A DNA stretch of 64,000 bases from an uncultured Polaribacter sp. (GTDB lineage Bacteria > Bacteroidota > Bacteroidia > Flavobacteriales > Flavobacteriaceae): positions 558,001 to 622,000 of the forward strand of contig CANMHT010000002.1 of the NCBI GenBank assembly GCA_947497755.1, read 5' to 3'. Below the pieces are notes generated by a model. That model ran no database searches. It worked only from the letters and a program-made list of their open reading frames with translations, and was not told where the DNA came from. Of this stretch, positions 47,888 through 56,906 are shown piece after piece; positions within the stretch are counted from its first letter, which is position 1, and each line of letters starts with the position of its first letter. Position numbers and translations under genes: made by a program.

Positions 47888-50221
47888 TTATTTAAAATTT
47901 GCTAAGTCAAATTCTTTTGGAGGTGTTTCATTACGTAAGTGTGTAATAAAATAATCCCAACGTTTACGAGTCATATAGTTGGTCATATTTCCATAACCAT
48001 GACGCTTATTTGGGAATAAAATCATGTCAAAATCTTTGTTAGCTTTAATCAAAGCTTCAACAACTAACATGGTATTAGAAGGAGGTACATTATCATCCAT
48101 AGAACCATGAGTAATTAATAATTTTCCTTTTAAGTTACCAGCAATTAATTGATTGGCTTGGTTGTCATAATTTGTAGTTCCGTCTCCTTTTCCTTCAATG
48201 TTTCCTTCTACTAATAAACCTTGCCATTTTTCTCCCCAGTCAGCTTCGTAGTTTCTGTTATCGTGGTTTCCTGCACCAGAAACAGCAACATCATAAAAGT
48301 CTGGATATGCAAAAACAGCTCTTGTAGAAGCAAATCCTCCACCAGAGTGCCCCCAAATTCCAACACGCTCAATATCCATTCCTTTGTATTGTTTTGCCAA
48401 TTGTTTAATGGTAGTAATATTATCTGGCAAACCATTGTCTCCCATGTTTCCATAATAGGCATCGTGGAAAGATTTTGATCTAGATGGTGTTCCCATTGCA
48501 TCTACAGCAACCACAGCAAAACCTAGCTCAGCTACCGCCTGGAAATCTCTCCAAACAGGTCTAAATCCGTAATACCCAACAGAACCAGATTGTGGTCCAG
48601 GATAAATATAATTTAAGACAGGATATTTCTTGTTTTCATCATAATTTGTTGGTAAAAACAAGACTCCATATAAATCTGTTTTTTCATCTCTTGCCTTCAC
48701 ATTAAATTCTATTGGAGCTTTCCATCCTTTAGATTTTAATTCGGTAATATCTCCAGTTTCTAAATCTGCAATCTTATCTCCATTTGCATTTCTAAGAACA
48801 GAAACAGGTGGAGTAGAAGTAGTAGAATGTGTATCTACAAAATAGTTATGAGAAGCGTTGAAACGAATTGAGTGATGTCCTTTATCTGGAGTTAAGTTTT
48901 TTAAGTTGTTACCGTCAAAACCAACTTTGTATAAATAATCGTGGTACGGATTTCCTGTTTCTTTTCCTCCAGCAGTAAAGTAAATTTCTCTGTTTTTATA
49001 ATCGATATGTTTGATTTGCTTTACAATCCAATCTCCAGAAGTAATTTGATTCTTTAACTTCTTTGTTTTTAAATCATATAAGTACATATGACCCCAGTTC
49101 GATTTTTCTGAATACCAGATAAACTCATTACTATCAAAAAGCACTCTCCAGTTTTCTGCATCAACACCAGATTCGTAATAAGTAGCTACTTTTTCTTTAA
49201 AGATAGAAGTTACTTTTCCTGTTTTAGCATCTGCAATTTGTAAATGTGCTTCTTTATGATCTCTAGAACCAGAAACAAAAGCAAATTGAGAACCGTCTTT
49301 GCTCCATTGTGCATCTAACAATTCACCACTCCAACCAGCAATATGGTCAGTTGTTGTTCCTCTTTGTAAGTCTTTCCCCATTTTTAAACGAACCGTTTTT
49401 GGTCTTTTTCCTAAATGAATGATGACTCTTTCAATAGTAAAAATGGTTTTATCTCCTGGTAATGGATGTCTCCAAGCTTCTAATTTTGGATGTCCAACAT
49501 TGGTAGATGTTAAATACATCATTCCAACACCACGAGCATCTTGTTGGAAAGTCGCAATCTTATCAGAATTTGGCGACCATTTTAAAACCGCATTGTCAGA
49601 TTTTATCCAACCTGCATTGTTAGTAGCATATCCATAATCCTCTTTACCATCAAAAGTTAATTGAGTTCTTTTACCAGTTTTTACATCTCGTACCCATAAA
49701 TTGTAGTTGTCTATATAAGCCGCTAATTTTTTATTAGGCGATAAATGCTCTTTTCTACTTCTTTTTACATAACTAGAAGTAGCATTGCTAACTTTATAAT
49801 CGTTTAAGTTGGCAGTAAAAGCTTGTCTACCAATATTAAAAGAAATTGTTTGGTTGTCTCCAAAAGTAACTTTACTAATAGGTAATTTATTGGCTTTGAA
49901 TTTCTTTTTTAGTAAAGCATTGATTCCGTCTGCTAATTTCTGATGATCAAAAGCCGTTTTTTTCTCTTTAGTTGTGGTATTTACGGCGATAAATTCTTTA
50001 CCGTCTTTGGTTCTTTTGGCATAAGTTAAAACAGTATCTCCTGTCCAATCTTGAGATACTACTTGATTATGAACCAAACTGTACCAACCTCTGTTCATAT
50101 GTTTTACAGCTTCTTTATATTCTTCGGCTGTACGTTGTTTCTTTTCTGTAGGAGTAGAACAACTAGCTAAAAGCAAAAGCACAGAGCAAACCATACTTGC
50201 TTTTTGTAAGGTGTTTTTCAT
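47888..50221 (-). CDS. S9 family (DPP-IV-like) peptidase lipoprotein
   Basis: 777 residues. Lipobox LLASC. DPP-IV-type N-terminal propeller (SPNKKLAAYIDN and later blades) and C-terminal alpha/beta hydrolase with nucleophile Ser626 in GHSGGG, Asp in GSMDDNVPPS and His in NKRHGYGN. The nucleophile motif has Gly where the first S9 protein (12680-14944) has Ala. The two paralogues are clearly diverged. Substrate unknown; exported and lipid-anchored. The gene stands alone with its own terminator. Confidence 0.92.
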   Translation of the reverse strand: MKNTLQKASMVCSVLLLLASCSTPTEKKQRTAEEYKEAVKHMNRGWYSLVHNQVVSQDWTGDTVLTYAKRTKDGKEFIAVNTTTKEKKTAFDHQKLADGINALLKKKFKANKLPISKVTFGDNQTISFNIGRQAFTANLNDYKVSNATSSYVKRSRKEHLSPNKKLAAYIDNYNLWVRDVKTGKRTQLTFDGKEDYGYATNNAGWIKSDNAVLKWSPNSDKIATFQQDARGVGMMYLTSTNVGHPKLEAWRHPLPGDKTIFTIERVIIHLGKRPKTVRLKMGKDLQRGTTTDHIAGWSGELLDAQWSKDGSQFAFVSGSRDHKEAHLQIADAKTGKVTSIFKEKVATYYESGVDAENWRVLFDSNEFIWYSEKSNWGHMYLYDLKTKKLKNQITSGDWIVKQIKHIDYKNREIYFTAGGKETGNPYHDYLYKVGFDGNNLKNLTPDKGHHSIRFNASHNYFVDTHSTTSTPPVSVLRNANGDKIADLETGDITELKSKGWKAPIEFNVKARDEKTDLYGVLFLPTNYDENKKYPVLNYIYPGPQSGSVGYYGFRPVWRDFQAVAELGFAVVAVDAMGTPSRSKSFHDAYYGNMGDNGLPDNITTIKQLAKQYKGMDIERVGIWGHSGGGFASTRAVFAYPDFYDVAVSGAGNHDNRNYEADWGEKWQGLLVEGNIEGKGDGTTNYDNQANQLIAGNLKGKLLITHGSMDDNVPPSNTMLVVEALIKANKDFDMILFPNKRHGYGNMTNYMTRKRWDYFITHLRNETPPKEFDLANFK

Positions 50222-50289
50222 GATAATTTGTTTGAATTGGTTTGTGTTAAAAGTATATTGGAAAATATTTTTAATTTATTGATAAGCAG

Positions 50290-51684
50290 TTAATTGTTCT
50301 TTTTTAATTTGGTATAGTATTTATAAAATAACGGAATGGTTTCTATTCCTTTTAAATAATTAAATACACCAAAATGTTCATTTGGAGAATGGATGGCATC
50401 AGAATCCAATCCGAATCCCATTAAAATAGTTTTACTTTTGAGTTCTTTTTCAAAAAGAGCTACAATAGGAATACTTCCTCCGCTACGTTGCGGAATCGGA
50501 GTTTTTCCAAAAGTATCTTGATAGGCCATACTTGCTGCTCTATAGCCATCGTAATTGGTTGGAGTAACATATCCTTGTCCACCATGATGTGGTTTTACTT
50601 CTACAGTAACTCCAGCAGGTGCTATATTTTCAAAATGTGTTTTAAACAATTGGGTAATTTCTCTCCAATCTTGATTTGGTACCAAACGCATCGAAATTTT
50701 TGCATAGGCTTTAGAAGCAATTACCGTTTTGGCACCTTCGCCAGTATAACCACCCCAAATACCATTTACATCTAAGGTTGGTCTAATAGAATTACGCTCA
50801 TTGGTTGTATAGCCTTTTTCTCCGTATACAGCATTGATGTCTAATGCTTTTTGATAAGCTTCTAACGAAAAAGGAGCTTTTGCCATTTCTGCTCTTTCTT
50901 CGGTAGACAATTCTTCTACATTATCATAAAAACCTGGAATGGTGATATGATTGTTTTCATCGTGTAAAGAAGCAATCATTTTGGTAAGTACATTGATTGG
51001 ATTTGCAACTGCACCACCATACAAACCAGAATGCAAATCTCTATTTGGTCCTGTAACTTCAACTTCTACATAACTTAAACCACGTAAACCAGTTGTAATA
51101 GACGGAATATCATTGGCAATCATTCCAGTATCAGAAATAAGGATTACATCGTTGGCTAATTTTTCTTGATTTCTTTCTACAAACCAAGCCAAGCTTTCAG
51201 AACCTACTTCTTCTTCTCCTTCTATCATAAATTTTACATTACAAGGAAGATTTCCTGTAGCAGTCATGTATTCTAAAGCTTTTACATGCATATACATTTG
51301 TCCTTTATCATCACAAGCACCACGGGCAAAAATGGCACCTTCTGGATGCAAGTCTGTTTTTTTAATTACAGGCTCAAAAGGAGGCGAGTCCCATAAATCG
51401 ATTGGATCTGCAGGTTGTACATCGTAATGACCATAAACTAATACCGTTGGTAAGTTGGCATCGATGATTTTTTCTCCATATACAATTGGATATCCTGGTG
51501 TTTCACAGATTTCTACAAGATCGCAACCTGCTTTTTCTAAGCTGTTTTTTACGGCTTCTGCGGTAGTTAAGACATCATTTTTAAAGGCAGGATCTGCACT
51601 AACAGACGGAATTTTTAATAATTCTACAAGTTCATTAATAAAACGATCCTTATGATTTTCTATGTATTCTTTGATATTTTGCAT
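50290..51684 (-). CDS. M20-family dipeptidase
   Basis: 464 residues. Metal ligands: His in VYGHYDVQP, Asp in GACDDKGQ, Glu in EGEEEVGSES (bridging pair), Asp in SDTG, and His in HSPNEHFG near the C-terminus. An inserted dimerisation domain lies between. This is the M20 dipeptidase/carboxypeptidase type acting on small peptides in the cytoplasm (no signal peptide). Ends the minus-strand run before the tRNA; its promoter region is shared with tRNA-Leu on the other strand. Confidence 0.92.
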   Translation of the reverse strand: MQNIKEYIENHKDRFINELVELLKIPSVSADPAFKNDVLTTAEAVKNSLEKAGCDLVEICETPGYPIVYGEKIIDANLPTVLVYGHYDVQPADPIDLWDSPPFEPVIKKTDLHPEGAIFARGACDDKGQMYMHVKALEYMTATGNLPCNVKFMIEGEEEVGSESLAWFVERNQEKLANDVILISDTGMIANDIPSITTGLRGLSYVEVEVTGPNRDLHSGLYGGAVANPINVLTKMIASLHDENNHITIPGFYDNVEELSTEERAEMAKAPFSLEAYQKALDINAVYGEKGYTTNERNSIRPTLDVNGIWGGYTGEGAKTVIASKAYAKISMRLVPNQDWREITQLFKTHFENIAPAGVTVEVKPHHGGQGYVTPTNYDGYRAASMAYQDTFGKTPIPQRSGGSIPIVALFEKELKSKTILMGFGLDSDAIHSPNEHFGVFNYLKGIETIPLFYKYYTKLKKNN

Positions 51685-51704
51685 GTTATTTTTTTGATAA
51701 GAAC

Positions 51705-51712
51705 CAAAAATA
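51705..51712 (-). promoter_or_regulatory. -7 promoter box of the M20 dipeptidase gene
   Basis: Minus strand reads TATTTTTG (TAnnTTTG), 20 bases before the start at 51684. Confidence 0.45.
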
Positions 51713-51733
51713 GTAAAATTAATAAAGAACTTC

Positions 51734-51763
51734 TTTGCAATTTCTCAGTATTGTTTATATTTG
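51734..51763 (+). promoter_or_regulatory. Promoter of tRNA-Leu (TTTG, 18 bases, TATATTTG)
   Basis: -33 TTTG at 51734-51737, an 18-base spacer, and -7 TATATTTG at 51756-51763, ten bases before the tRNA. A textbook Bacteroidota promoter. Confidence 0.82.
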
Positions 51764-51773
51764 CAGTCCTTTT

Positions 51774-51855
51774 GCAGGCGTGGTGGAATTGGTAGACACG
51801 CTAGACTTAGGATCTAGTGCCGCAAGGTGTGAGAGTTCGAGTCTCTCCGCCTGTA
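51774..51855 (+). tRNA. tRNA-Leu (anticodon UAG)
   Basis: 82 bases, class II with a variable arm. Acceptor stem GCAGGCG/CGCCTGT (first pair G-U wobble) and discriminator A. Anticodon stem CTAGA/TCTAG with loop CTTAGGA places anticodon TAG at 51808-51810, decoding CUN leucine codons. T-arm is GAGAG-TTCGAGT-CTCTC. CCA is not encoded. A terminator follows. Confidence 0.97.
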
Positions 51856-51861
51856 CAAAGT

Positions 51862-51893
51862 AAAAGCCGAGATAATATATCTCGGCTTTTTTA
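51862..51893 (+). terminator. Terminator after tRNA-Leu
   Basis: Stem AAAAGCCGAGATA/TATCTCGGCTTTT with a short AT loop and trailing T-run, symmetric enough to also end the minus-strand gene at 51914. Confidence 0.88.
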
Positions 51894-51913
51894 TTTTTGG
51901 GTAGTGTTTAGAC

Positions 51914-54262
51914 TTAGTTTTTATCGAAGAAGTGATCATAAATTGCTTTTAATTCACCTACTTCTTTTTTGTTTATTCCTTTGTTTTTAGATCCTTCGTG
52001 AGCTAATTGATTTCGATATGAATTAAAAAAAGATATCCATTTTATTAGATCTTTTTTGTTTTTACCAAGACCTATGTCTATTGAAAAAGTTTTTTCAAAA
52101 GTGATGAAATTATCAATCATTGGTTCTGGTTTTCTCGACCAATATTTTTCAATAATGGTTTTATAATCATTTATGTTGAACATTTCTGTCCATTCAACTC
52201 TTTTATCTATTTTTTCTTTGTAATTTTTCTCATTTTCATCATTTGCTCTGTTTTGACAAGCAGATTTTATTTTATTTATTTCCAATTCCCAGTCGTTACC
52301 AAATAGAATCTTTAGGTTTTCAAGAATTGTATTTTTCATAAACCTTTCAACTTCCTTGATGTATTTTCTTCCATCACTTTGATAAACTTCATTTTGTCTC
52401 TCATTCCAATCAATTAACTCAGGTGGATTATATTTTGAGTGAGCTGTATTGACAAAAGTTTGAAAATAACGTAACCATTTTATATCAGCACCTGCTCCTA
52501 AAAGTGTAAGTTGCTTTTCTTCTTCTTCTGTAGATATTTGACTAAGACTATCGAATAAACTCTTTAAATACGGTTTGATTTTTTCAAATCGGTCGGAGGC
52601 TTTTGTCTGTTTGTTTACATTACCTTTTTGCGTTTCAAATTTATTTAAATCTCCAATTAGTGAGATATAAGCAAAAGTACCTCTATTAGAAACAATAAAA
52701 TATTTATCTCTATTATAAATTTTTGGATATGATTGTTCAACATAGTCATAACAATGAATTATGAAATCAACAATTTTCTTTTTAGCTCGATTCATTTCTT
52801 GATTATGGTTTTGATTGTTTGTGTCATATAAACTACCAACTAAGGAATCTTCATTGTATTTATTTCCTTTTGCACTTGGTAGAAGACCTGAATTAGCAAG
52901 AGCTGTTGTAAAGGGTTTAAATGTTAATAGTGCTTTGTCTTCTCCAACAGAGATTTTATTAAATAAGGGACTAGACTCAGAATTTCCTAACTTCTTAATT
53001 ATAGAAGATCTTAAAGCTTTTAATCTCGAATCTGCTCTTTCAGAATCCCAATACAAGTCTTCTTCTAAATCTAACCTCAAACTTGGACTTACAGCTTTTT
53101 GATTCTGATTTATATCCATAAATATTTTTAGCTGTTCATTAGACATCAGACCATTAAAAGCTACTACAGGTATTGTATTAGTTTCAACATATTCAGAGTT
53201 AGCATATCCATAGACCCTATGTTGTCCATCAATTATATAAGCAATACCATACGCATTTGGAATTTTAAGCGTTCCTGTTCTGGAATTTGAACTGCTACTT
53301 TTAGAATGTGCTTCAAATTTTATTTTATTTTTTTTGTTACTGAAGTTGATGATTATTGCATTAGGAAAGTACCCGCCTTCATCAATAAAGTTTGTTATAC
53401 CTTTTAATCTACTAGGAACTAATAATCGTTGATATGTCGGGAATTCAGATTCGTTTGCTCTAGTTCTATGTAAAATGAATCCCATTTTTAATAGTAAAGA
53501 TGGCTCTATTGAAAACATAAAATAATCTTTCTTTCCCATTTTTCCATTTACTGCTGGGATTTCAATTTTATTTAGATTTATAATTTCATTCTTAAAGACT
53601 AGTCCTAAAAATTGATAAAAAGAAGCGTTTTTGTAGTTCTTAATTAAGTTGTTTACATATTCAAAAGTATTGTTATTATAATAAAGAGAATTTGTGTTTT
53701 CTAACCTTTTTAAATCTTCACTATCACTACTAATTCTTAAATTTCTAGTTGCAAAAATGTATTTTATTTTTTTATCTGAACCGAAGATTTGATACAATGC
53801 TTTTTTAAAACCATCGATTCTAAGTCCTAAAACATCAAATTCATCTTTAAAAGAAGGCGCTTTTTTTAATTTTTCACTAGATTTACATTCTACTAATAAA
53901 ATTGTTTCATTATTAACAGCAATAATGTCAATTTGTTTTTTATCTTCTAGATTTTTTGAAAATGGTAAAACAAAATTTTCATCAAAATTTAAGGTTCTAT
54001 AACCTAAATTGTAGAATTGACACCAAATATCATCTTCAAATTTTTTAGAATGTTTTTTTGGTATTCTAATTTTAGTCTTGGTTTTTAGTGGTTTGCCTTC
54101 AATTTCCCATCCTTCTTTTAAATATCCATCAACTAATGAATGGTCAACACTTAAATGTTGGTATTCACTTTTCTTTATTTTATATAATTTCCCTAGCCTT
54201 GATGGATCACTTACAAGTTTTTCTTTTATTTCCTCAACTTGAAACTGTTTTAAAAATGCCAT
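51914..54262 (-). CDS. Nuclease-like/DGQHR/HEPN multidomain protein (DndB-related defence-type protein)
   Basis: 782 residues. Three parts: residues about 75-170 look like a PD-(D/E)XK nuclease, with Asp112 (QIDIIAV) and Glu125-Cys-Lys127 (VECKSS); residues about 240-560 hold the DGQHR domain (DGQHRVYGY at 345-353, FMDINQNQKAVS); and the C-terminal 80 residues carry a HEPN-like motif, RNQLAH at 750-755, preceded by a helical FNSYR. DGQHR/DndB domains belong to DNA modification and defence loci such as Dnd and Dpd. The Dam-type methylase gene ends three bases upstream, so the pair is probably one operon. The full function is not known to me. Confidence 0.75.
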   Translation of the reverse strand: MAFLKQFQVEEIKEKLVSDPSRLGKLYKIKKSEYQHLSVDHSLVDGYLKEGWEIEGKPLKTKTKIRIPKKHSKKFEDDIWCQFYNLGYRTLNFDENFVLPFSKNLEDKKQIDIIAVNNETILLVECKSSEKLKKAPSFKDEFDVLGLRIDGFKKALYQIFGSDKKIKYIFATRNLRISSDSEDLKRLENTNSLYYNNNTFEYVNNLIKNYKNASFYQFLGLVFKNEIINLNKIEIPAVNGKMGKKDYFMFSIEPSLLLKMGFILHRTRANESEFPTYQRLLVPSRLKGITNFIDEGGYFPNAIIINFSNKKNKIKFEAHSKSSSSNSRTGTLKIPNAYGIAYIIDGQHRVYGYANSEYVETNTIPVVAFNGLMSNEQLKIFMDINQNQKAVSPSLRLDLEEDLYWDSERADSRLKALRSSIIKKLGNSESSPLFNKISVGEDKALLTFKPFTTALANSGLLPSAKGNKYNEDSLVGSLYDTNNQNHNQEMNRAKKKIVDFIIHCYDYVEQSYPKIYNRDKYFIVSNRGTFAYISLIGDLNKFETQKGNVNKQTKASDRFEKIKPYLKSLFDSLSQISTEEEEKQLTLLGAGADIKWLRYFQTFVNTAHSKYNPPELIDWNERQNEVYQSDGRKYIKEVERFMKNTILENLKILFGNDWELEINKIKSACQNRANDENEKNYKEKIDKRVEWTEMFNINDYKTIIEKYWSRKPEPMIDNFITFEKTFSIDIGLGKNKKDLIKWISFFNSYRNQLAHEGSKNKGINKKEVGELKAIYDHFFDKN

Positions 54263-54265
54263 AAA

Positions 54266-55093
54266 TTATTTGATGTTTGTAAATAAATATTCTGAATACT
54301 TTCCTCTTTTTGCTCCTTTTCCTCCAATAACACTTGCTCTTGATATTTCTAATAAAGTATCAGTATCATCAAATATTTCTTTGACTTTTTTATGTGCAGC
54401 ATTAGTTAAAATATAAAATGCTTGTTTTCTTTTTATTTCTTGTATCATTTCTGCCAATTTATATTGATCTTCAAGAGAAAATATTTTTTGGTTATATTGA
54501 ACGAAACCGTTTGAATTATGAGTGATTGTATATGGTGGATCTAAAAAGACTAGATCACCCTTTTTGACATTATTAATTGTTTTTGAGAAATCAGAATGAG
54601 AGATTTTTGTGTTTTGTAACGCTGAACTAACAGAAATGATATTGTCAAAGTCAAAGTTGTAATTTTCTCTATTCCCAAATGGAACATTATATTTTCCATT
54701 TAAATTAACTCGGAAAATTCCATTAAACGACATTTGATTTAAATAAATAAATTGAGCAGATCTTTTAAAGGGATCTGTGTAGTTGATTTTTCTTATTTTA
54801 TAATAATGTTCTTTATCTTTTTTGAATCTACCTAAATATTCAATAATTGCCTGTGGATCTTGTTTAATTGATTTGTAGGTATCAATTAGCCATTCATTTG
54901 AGTCTGAAATAAAAGAAGTTTTAGGTGAGAATTTGAAAAAGACTGATCCTCCACCAATGAATGGCTCATGATAATTGTTAAACTCACCAATTTCAATTAT
55001 TGATTCAAGATGTTTCAATAACCATTTTTTGCCTCCAGCCCAACGAAGAAATGGCTTTGCTTGTTTTTTTGTGGTTGTAATTTTCTCTTTCAA
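54266..55093 (-). CDS. DNA adenine methylase (Dam/D12 class)
   Basis: 275 residues from a TTG start at 55093; no ATG precedes the first domain motif and a stop lies a few codons upstream. Motif order is D12/Dam: KPFLRWAGGK at about 13-22, the SAM motif EPFIGGGSVFF near 43, and DPPY at 185-188. These enzymes make N6-methyladenine, with GATC the usual Dam target; the target here is unknown. Immediately followed by the DGQHR-nuclease gene, suggesting a restriction-modification-type or defence pair. Confidence 0.9.
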   Translation of the reverse strand: MKEKITTTKKQAKPFLRWAGGKKWLLKHLESIIEIGEFNNYHEPFIGGGSVFFKFSPKTSFISDSNEWLIDTYKSIKQDPQAIIEYLGRFKKDKEHYYKIRKINYTDPFKRSAQFIYLNQMSFNGIFRVNLNGKYNVPFGNRENYNFDFDNIISVSSALQNTKISHSDFSKTINNVKKGDLVFLDPPYTITHNSNGFVQYNQKIFSLEDQYKLAEMIQEIKRKQAFYILTNAAHKKVKEIFDDTDTLLEISRASVIGGKGAKRGKYSEYLFTNIK

Positions 55094-55124
55094 TTCTTTA
55101 TGTTGTTATTAACTCTAGTTATGT

Positions 55125-55158
55125 CAAATTTAACTCAATTCGTAATATAGAAAACAAA
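55125..55158 (-). promoter_or_regulatory. Promoter of the methylase/DGQHR operon
   Basis: Minus-strand -7 box TAAATTTG (55132-55125) with TTTG at 55158-55155, spacer 22 bases; 31 bases before the TTG start at 55093. Within the usual Bacteroidota spacing range. Confidence 0.6.
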
Positions 55159-55277
55159 TTACTCATATAGTGACTACCACTTCTATATAAAAGGAATTCT
55201 ATTTCCACTTCCTCACGAAAGTAAGAAAACAAGAAAATTATTTTTTATGGGAAGCCATAATTTTAAGAATTAAACTC

Positions 55278-55303
55278 AAAAACAGGTATTTATACCTGTT
55301 TTT
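55278..55303. repeat. Palindromic hairpin with CAGGTAT/ATACCTG arms
   Basis: Perfect inverted repeat AAAAACAGGTAT, two-base loop, ATACCTGTTTTT. It contains GGTATTTATACC (55285-55296), the reverse complement of the palindrome before the FIST gene (3912-3923). It can act as a bidirectional terminator-like hairpin or as an operator; the T-run supports the first, the shared core the second. Confidence 0.5.
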
Positions 55304-55446
55304 TGTGATGAAAAAATAATTTTAGAACATAGCATTTAAGTAAAAAGAATAACTAAAAGATTTTTTTTCAAATCAACTCAATAGTAACTATAGGTAAATT
55401 ATTTATGAATAGAGATGGTCTCTATATGCAACACTTTTAGTATTTT

Positions 55447-55454
55447 TACCTTTG
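55447..55454 (+). promoter_or_regulatory. -7 promoter box of the TPR protein gene
   Basis: TACCTTTG (TAnnTTTG), 20 bases before the ATG at 55475. Confidence 0.5.
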
Positions 55455-55474
55455 TTAACAAATTAAAGTTTTAA

Positions 55475-56119
55475 ATGAAATATCCCTATGTTTTCGTTTT
55501 AACAATGTTTTTTGCATGCGCTGCTTTTGGGCAACAAGATTTTAGAAAGGCAATGTATAAGTCTCAAAATCCTGAAGTATTTTTAGCAGAAACATTTATG
55601 AACCTGTCAGGAATGCAGAACAAAGGCAATGGTACAGTTATTGTCACTTTTACACTGACAAAGAATGGAGAAGTGCTAAACCCACGTCCGGTACAATTTG
55701 ATACGCAAAAAAATGCCATCAATGCCATACTAACACTACAGAAAACCAGTAAAAACTGGATTCCGACTTATGTCAATGGAAAAGCTGTAGATTATTCGTA
55801 CAAAGTGGCATATAATTTTATGCCATTGAAAAATACCTACGAGTTGGATGTAAAAATGGCAGAGAAATTTGTGAAAAAGAAAATGTACAAACAGGCGTTA
55901 AAACATTATAACAAAGCTATAAAGGTAAATCCAAATGAGGCGTCGTTGTATTTAAGTAGAGCAGAGGTAAAGCTAGCATTGAATGATATGGACGGATTGA
56001 AGTCTGATTTTACAAAATGCAAAGCCCTGCAAAAAGAATTTTTAGTAAATGTGCAATTAGCGGGGTTTGCTCCCAATAAAAACAGTAAAATAACGTATAT
56101 AAATAAAGACAAAAAATAA
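55475..56119 (+). CDS. Exported TonB-C-like plus TPR protein
   Basis: 214 residues. Signal peptide (to about residue 20, AAFGQQ). A TonB_C-like strand-helix domain (about 45-115: GTVIVTFTLTKNGEV, then NAILTLQKTSKNWIPTYVNGKAV) and a TPR unit at about 130-185 (YKQALKHYNKAIKVNPNEASLYLSRA). Role unknown; likely periplasmic and protein-binding. It precedes the Bax-inhibitor-1 family gene by one base. Confidence 0.75.
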   Translation: MKYPYVFVLTMFFACAAFGQQDFRKAMYKSQNPEVFLAETFMNLSGMQNKGNGTVIVTFTLTKNGEVLNPRPVQFDTQKNAINAILTLQKTSKNWIPTYVNGKAVDYSYKVAYNFMPLKNTYELDVKMAEKFVKKKMYKQALKHYNKAIKVNPNEASLYLSRAEVKLALNDMDGLKSDFTKCKALQKEFLVNVQLAGFAPNKNSKITYINKDKK

Positions 56120-56120
56120 C

Positions 56121-56816
56121 ATGGAATTAAGAAATTATACAAAAGAACAAACACAAACAATACAAGCGGCATTTATGTCGAAAGTATATACTTGGATGTC
56201 TGGTGGACTTGCAATTACAGGACTAATCGCGATGTGGGTTGCCTCTAATGAAAGCTTAGTATACACTATTGTAACCAATAAATTATTGTTTTACGGATTG
56301 GTTATAGGAGAAATATTTTTAGTAGGATATTTAATTTCTATGATTAACAGATTATCTGCTCAAACAGCGGGAATTATTTTTACAGGATATGCAGTATTGA
56401 ACGGAATAACACTCTCGTTAGTGTTTTTAGCTTATACAAGTGCTTCTATTGCAACTACATTCTTTGTAACGGCAGGTACTTTTGCCATTATGAGTATTTA
56501 TGGGTATTACACCAAAAAGGATTTAACTTCTTGGGGTAACTTATTATTTATGGGATTAATTGGAGTAATTTTAGCTTCTGTAGTTAATTTGTTTATGCAA
56601 AGCGAAATGCTATATTGGATTGTTACTTATGTAGGAGTTTTTGTTTTTATAGGATTAATAGCTTACGATACTCAAAAGATCAAAGCAATGAGTACCGCTT
56701 CAGAAATTGGATCAGAAGCAGAATCTAAAGGAGCTATTGTTGGAGCTTTAATGCTTTACCTAGACTTTATAAACCTGTTCTTATTACTATTAAGGTTTTT
56801 TGGAGACAGAAGATAA
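56121..56816 (+). CDS. Bax inhibitor-1/YccA-family membrane protein
   Basis: 231 residues with seven hydrophobic segments and the BI-1 family motif region near the C-terminus (FIGLIAYDTQKIK, and the terminal LYLDFINLFLLLLRFFGDRR). BI-1 proteins are membrane proteins linked to ion leak and stress; in bacteria function is unclear. Begins one base after the TPR gene stop and ends at a strong terminator. Confidence 0.92.
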   Translation: MELRNYTKEQTQTIQAAFMSKVYTWMSGGLAITGLIAMWVASNESLVYTIVTNKLLFYGLVIGEIFLVGYLISMINRLSAQTAGIIFTGYAVLNGITLSLVFLAYTSASIATTFFVTAGTFAIMSIYGYYTKKDLTSWGNLLFMGLIGVILASVVNLFMQSEMLYWIVTYVGVFVFIGLIAYDTQKIKAMSTASEIGSEAESKGAIVGALMLYLDFINLFLLLLRFFGDRR

Positions 56817-56820
56817 TATC

Positions 56821-56853
56821 AAAAGAGGCAAACGATGGTTTGCCTCTTTTTTT
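56821..56853 (+). terminator. Terminator after the Bax-inhibitor-1 gene
   Basis: Stem AAAAGAGGCAAAC/GTTTGCCTCTTTT with a GATG loop followed by a T-run. Confidence 0.92.
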
Positions 56854-56880
56854 ATGCATAAAAGTCTAAGTACTTTCTGC

Positions 56881-56888
56881 TATCTTTG
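56881..56888 (+). promoter_or_regulatory. -7 promoter box of the DEAD helicase gene
   Basis: TATCTTTG (TAnnTTTG), 18 bases before the ATG at 56907. Confidence 0.6.
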
Positions 56889-56906
56889 CATTTAAAATTA
56901 TAGCAT

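Larger units (their letters stand above)
55094..55474. other. 381-base intergenic region with promoter and hairpin, no gene
   Basis: No open frame of gene length. It holds the methylase promoter (minus), the AT-rich divergent spacer, a 12-base palindromic hairpin at 55278-55303 and the promoter box of the TPR gene at 55447. No tRNA 3'-end copy, integrase or other sign of an attachment site was seen. Confidence 0.6.

Noticed and set aside
51774..55474. tRNA-Leu as an attachment site for an integrated element
   Set aside because: No direct repeat of the tRNA 3' end was found in the downstream gap and no integrase gene is present.
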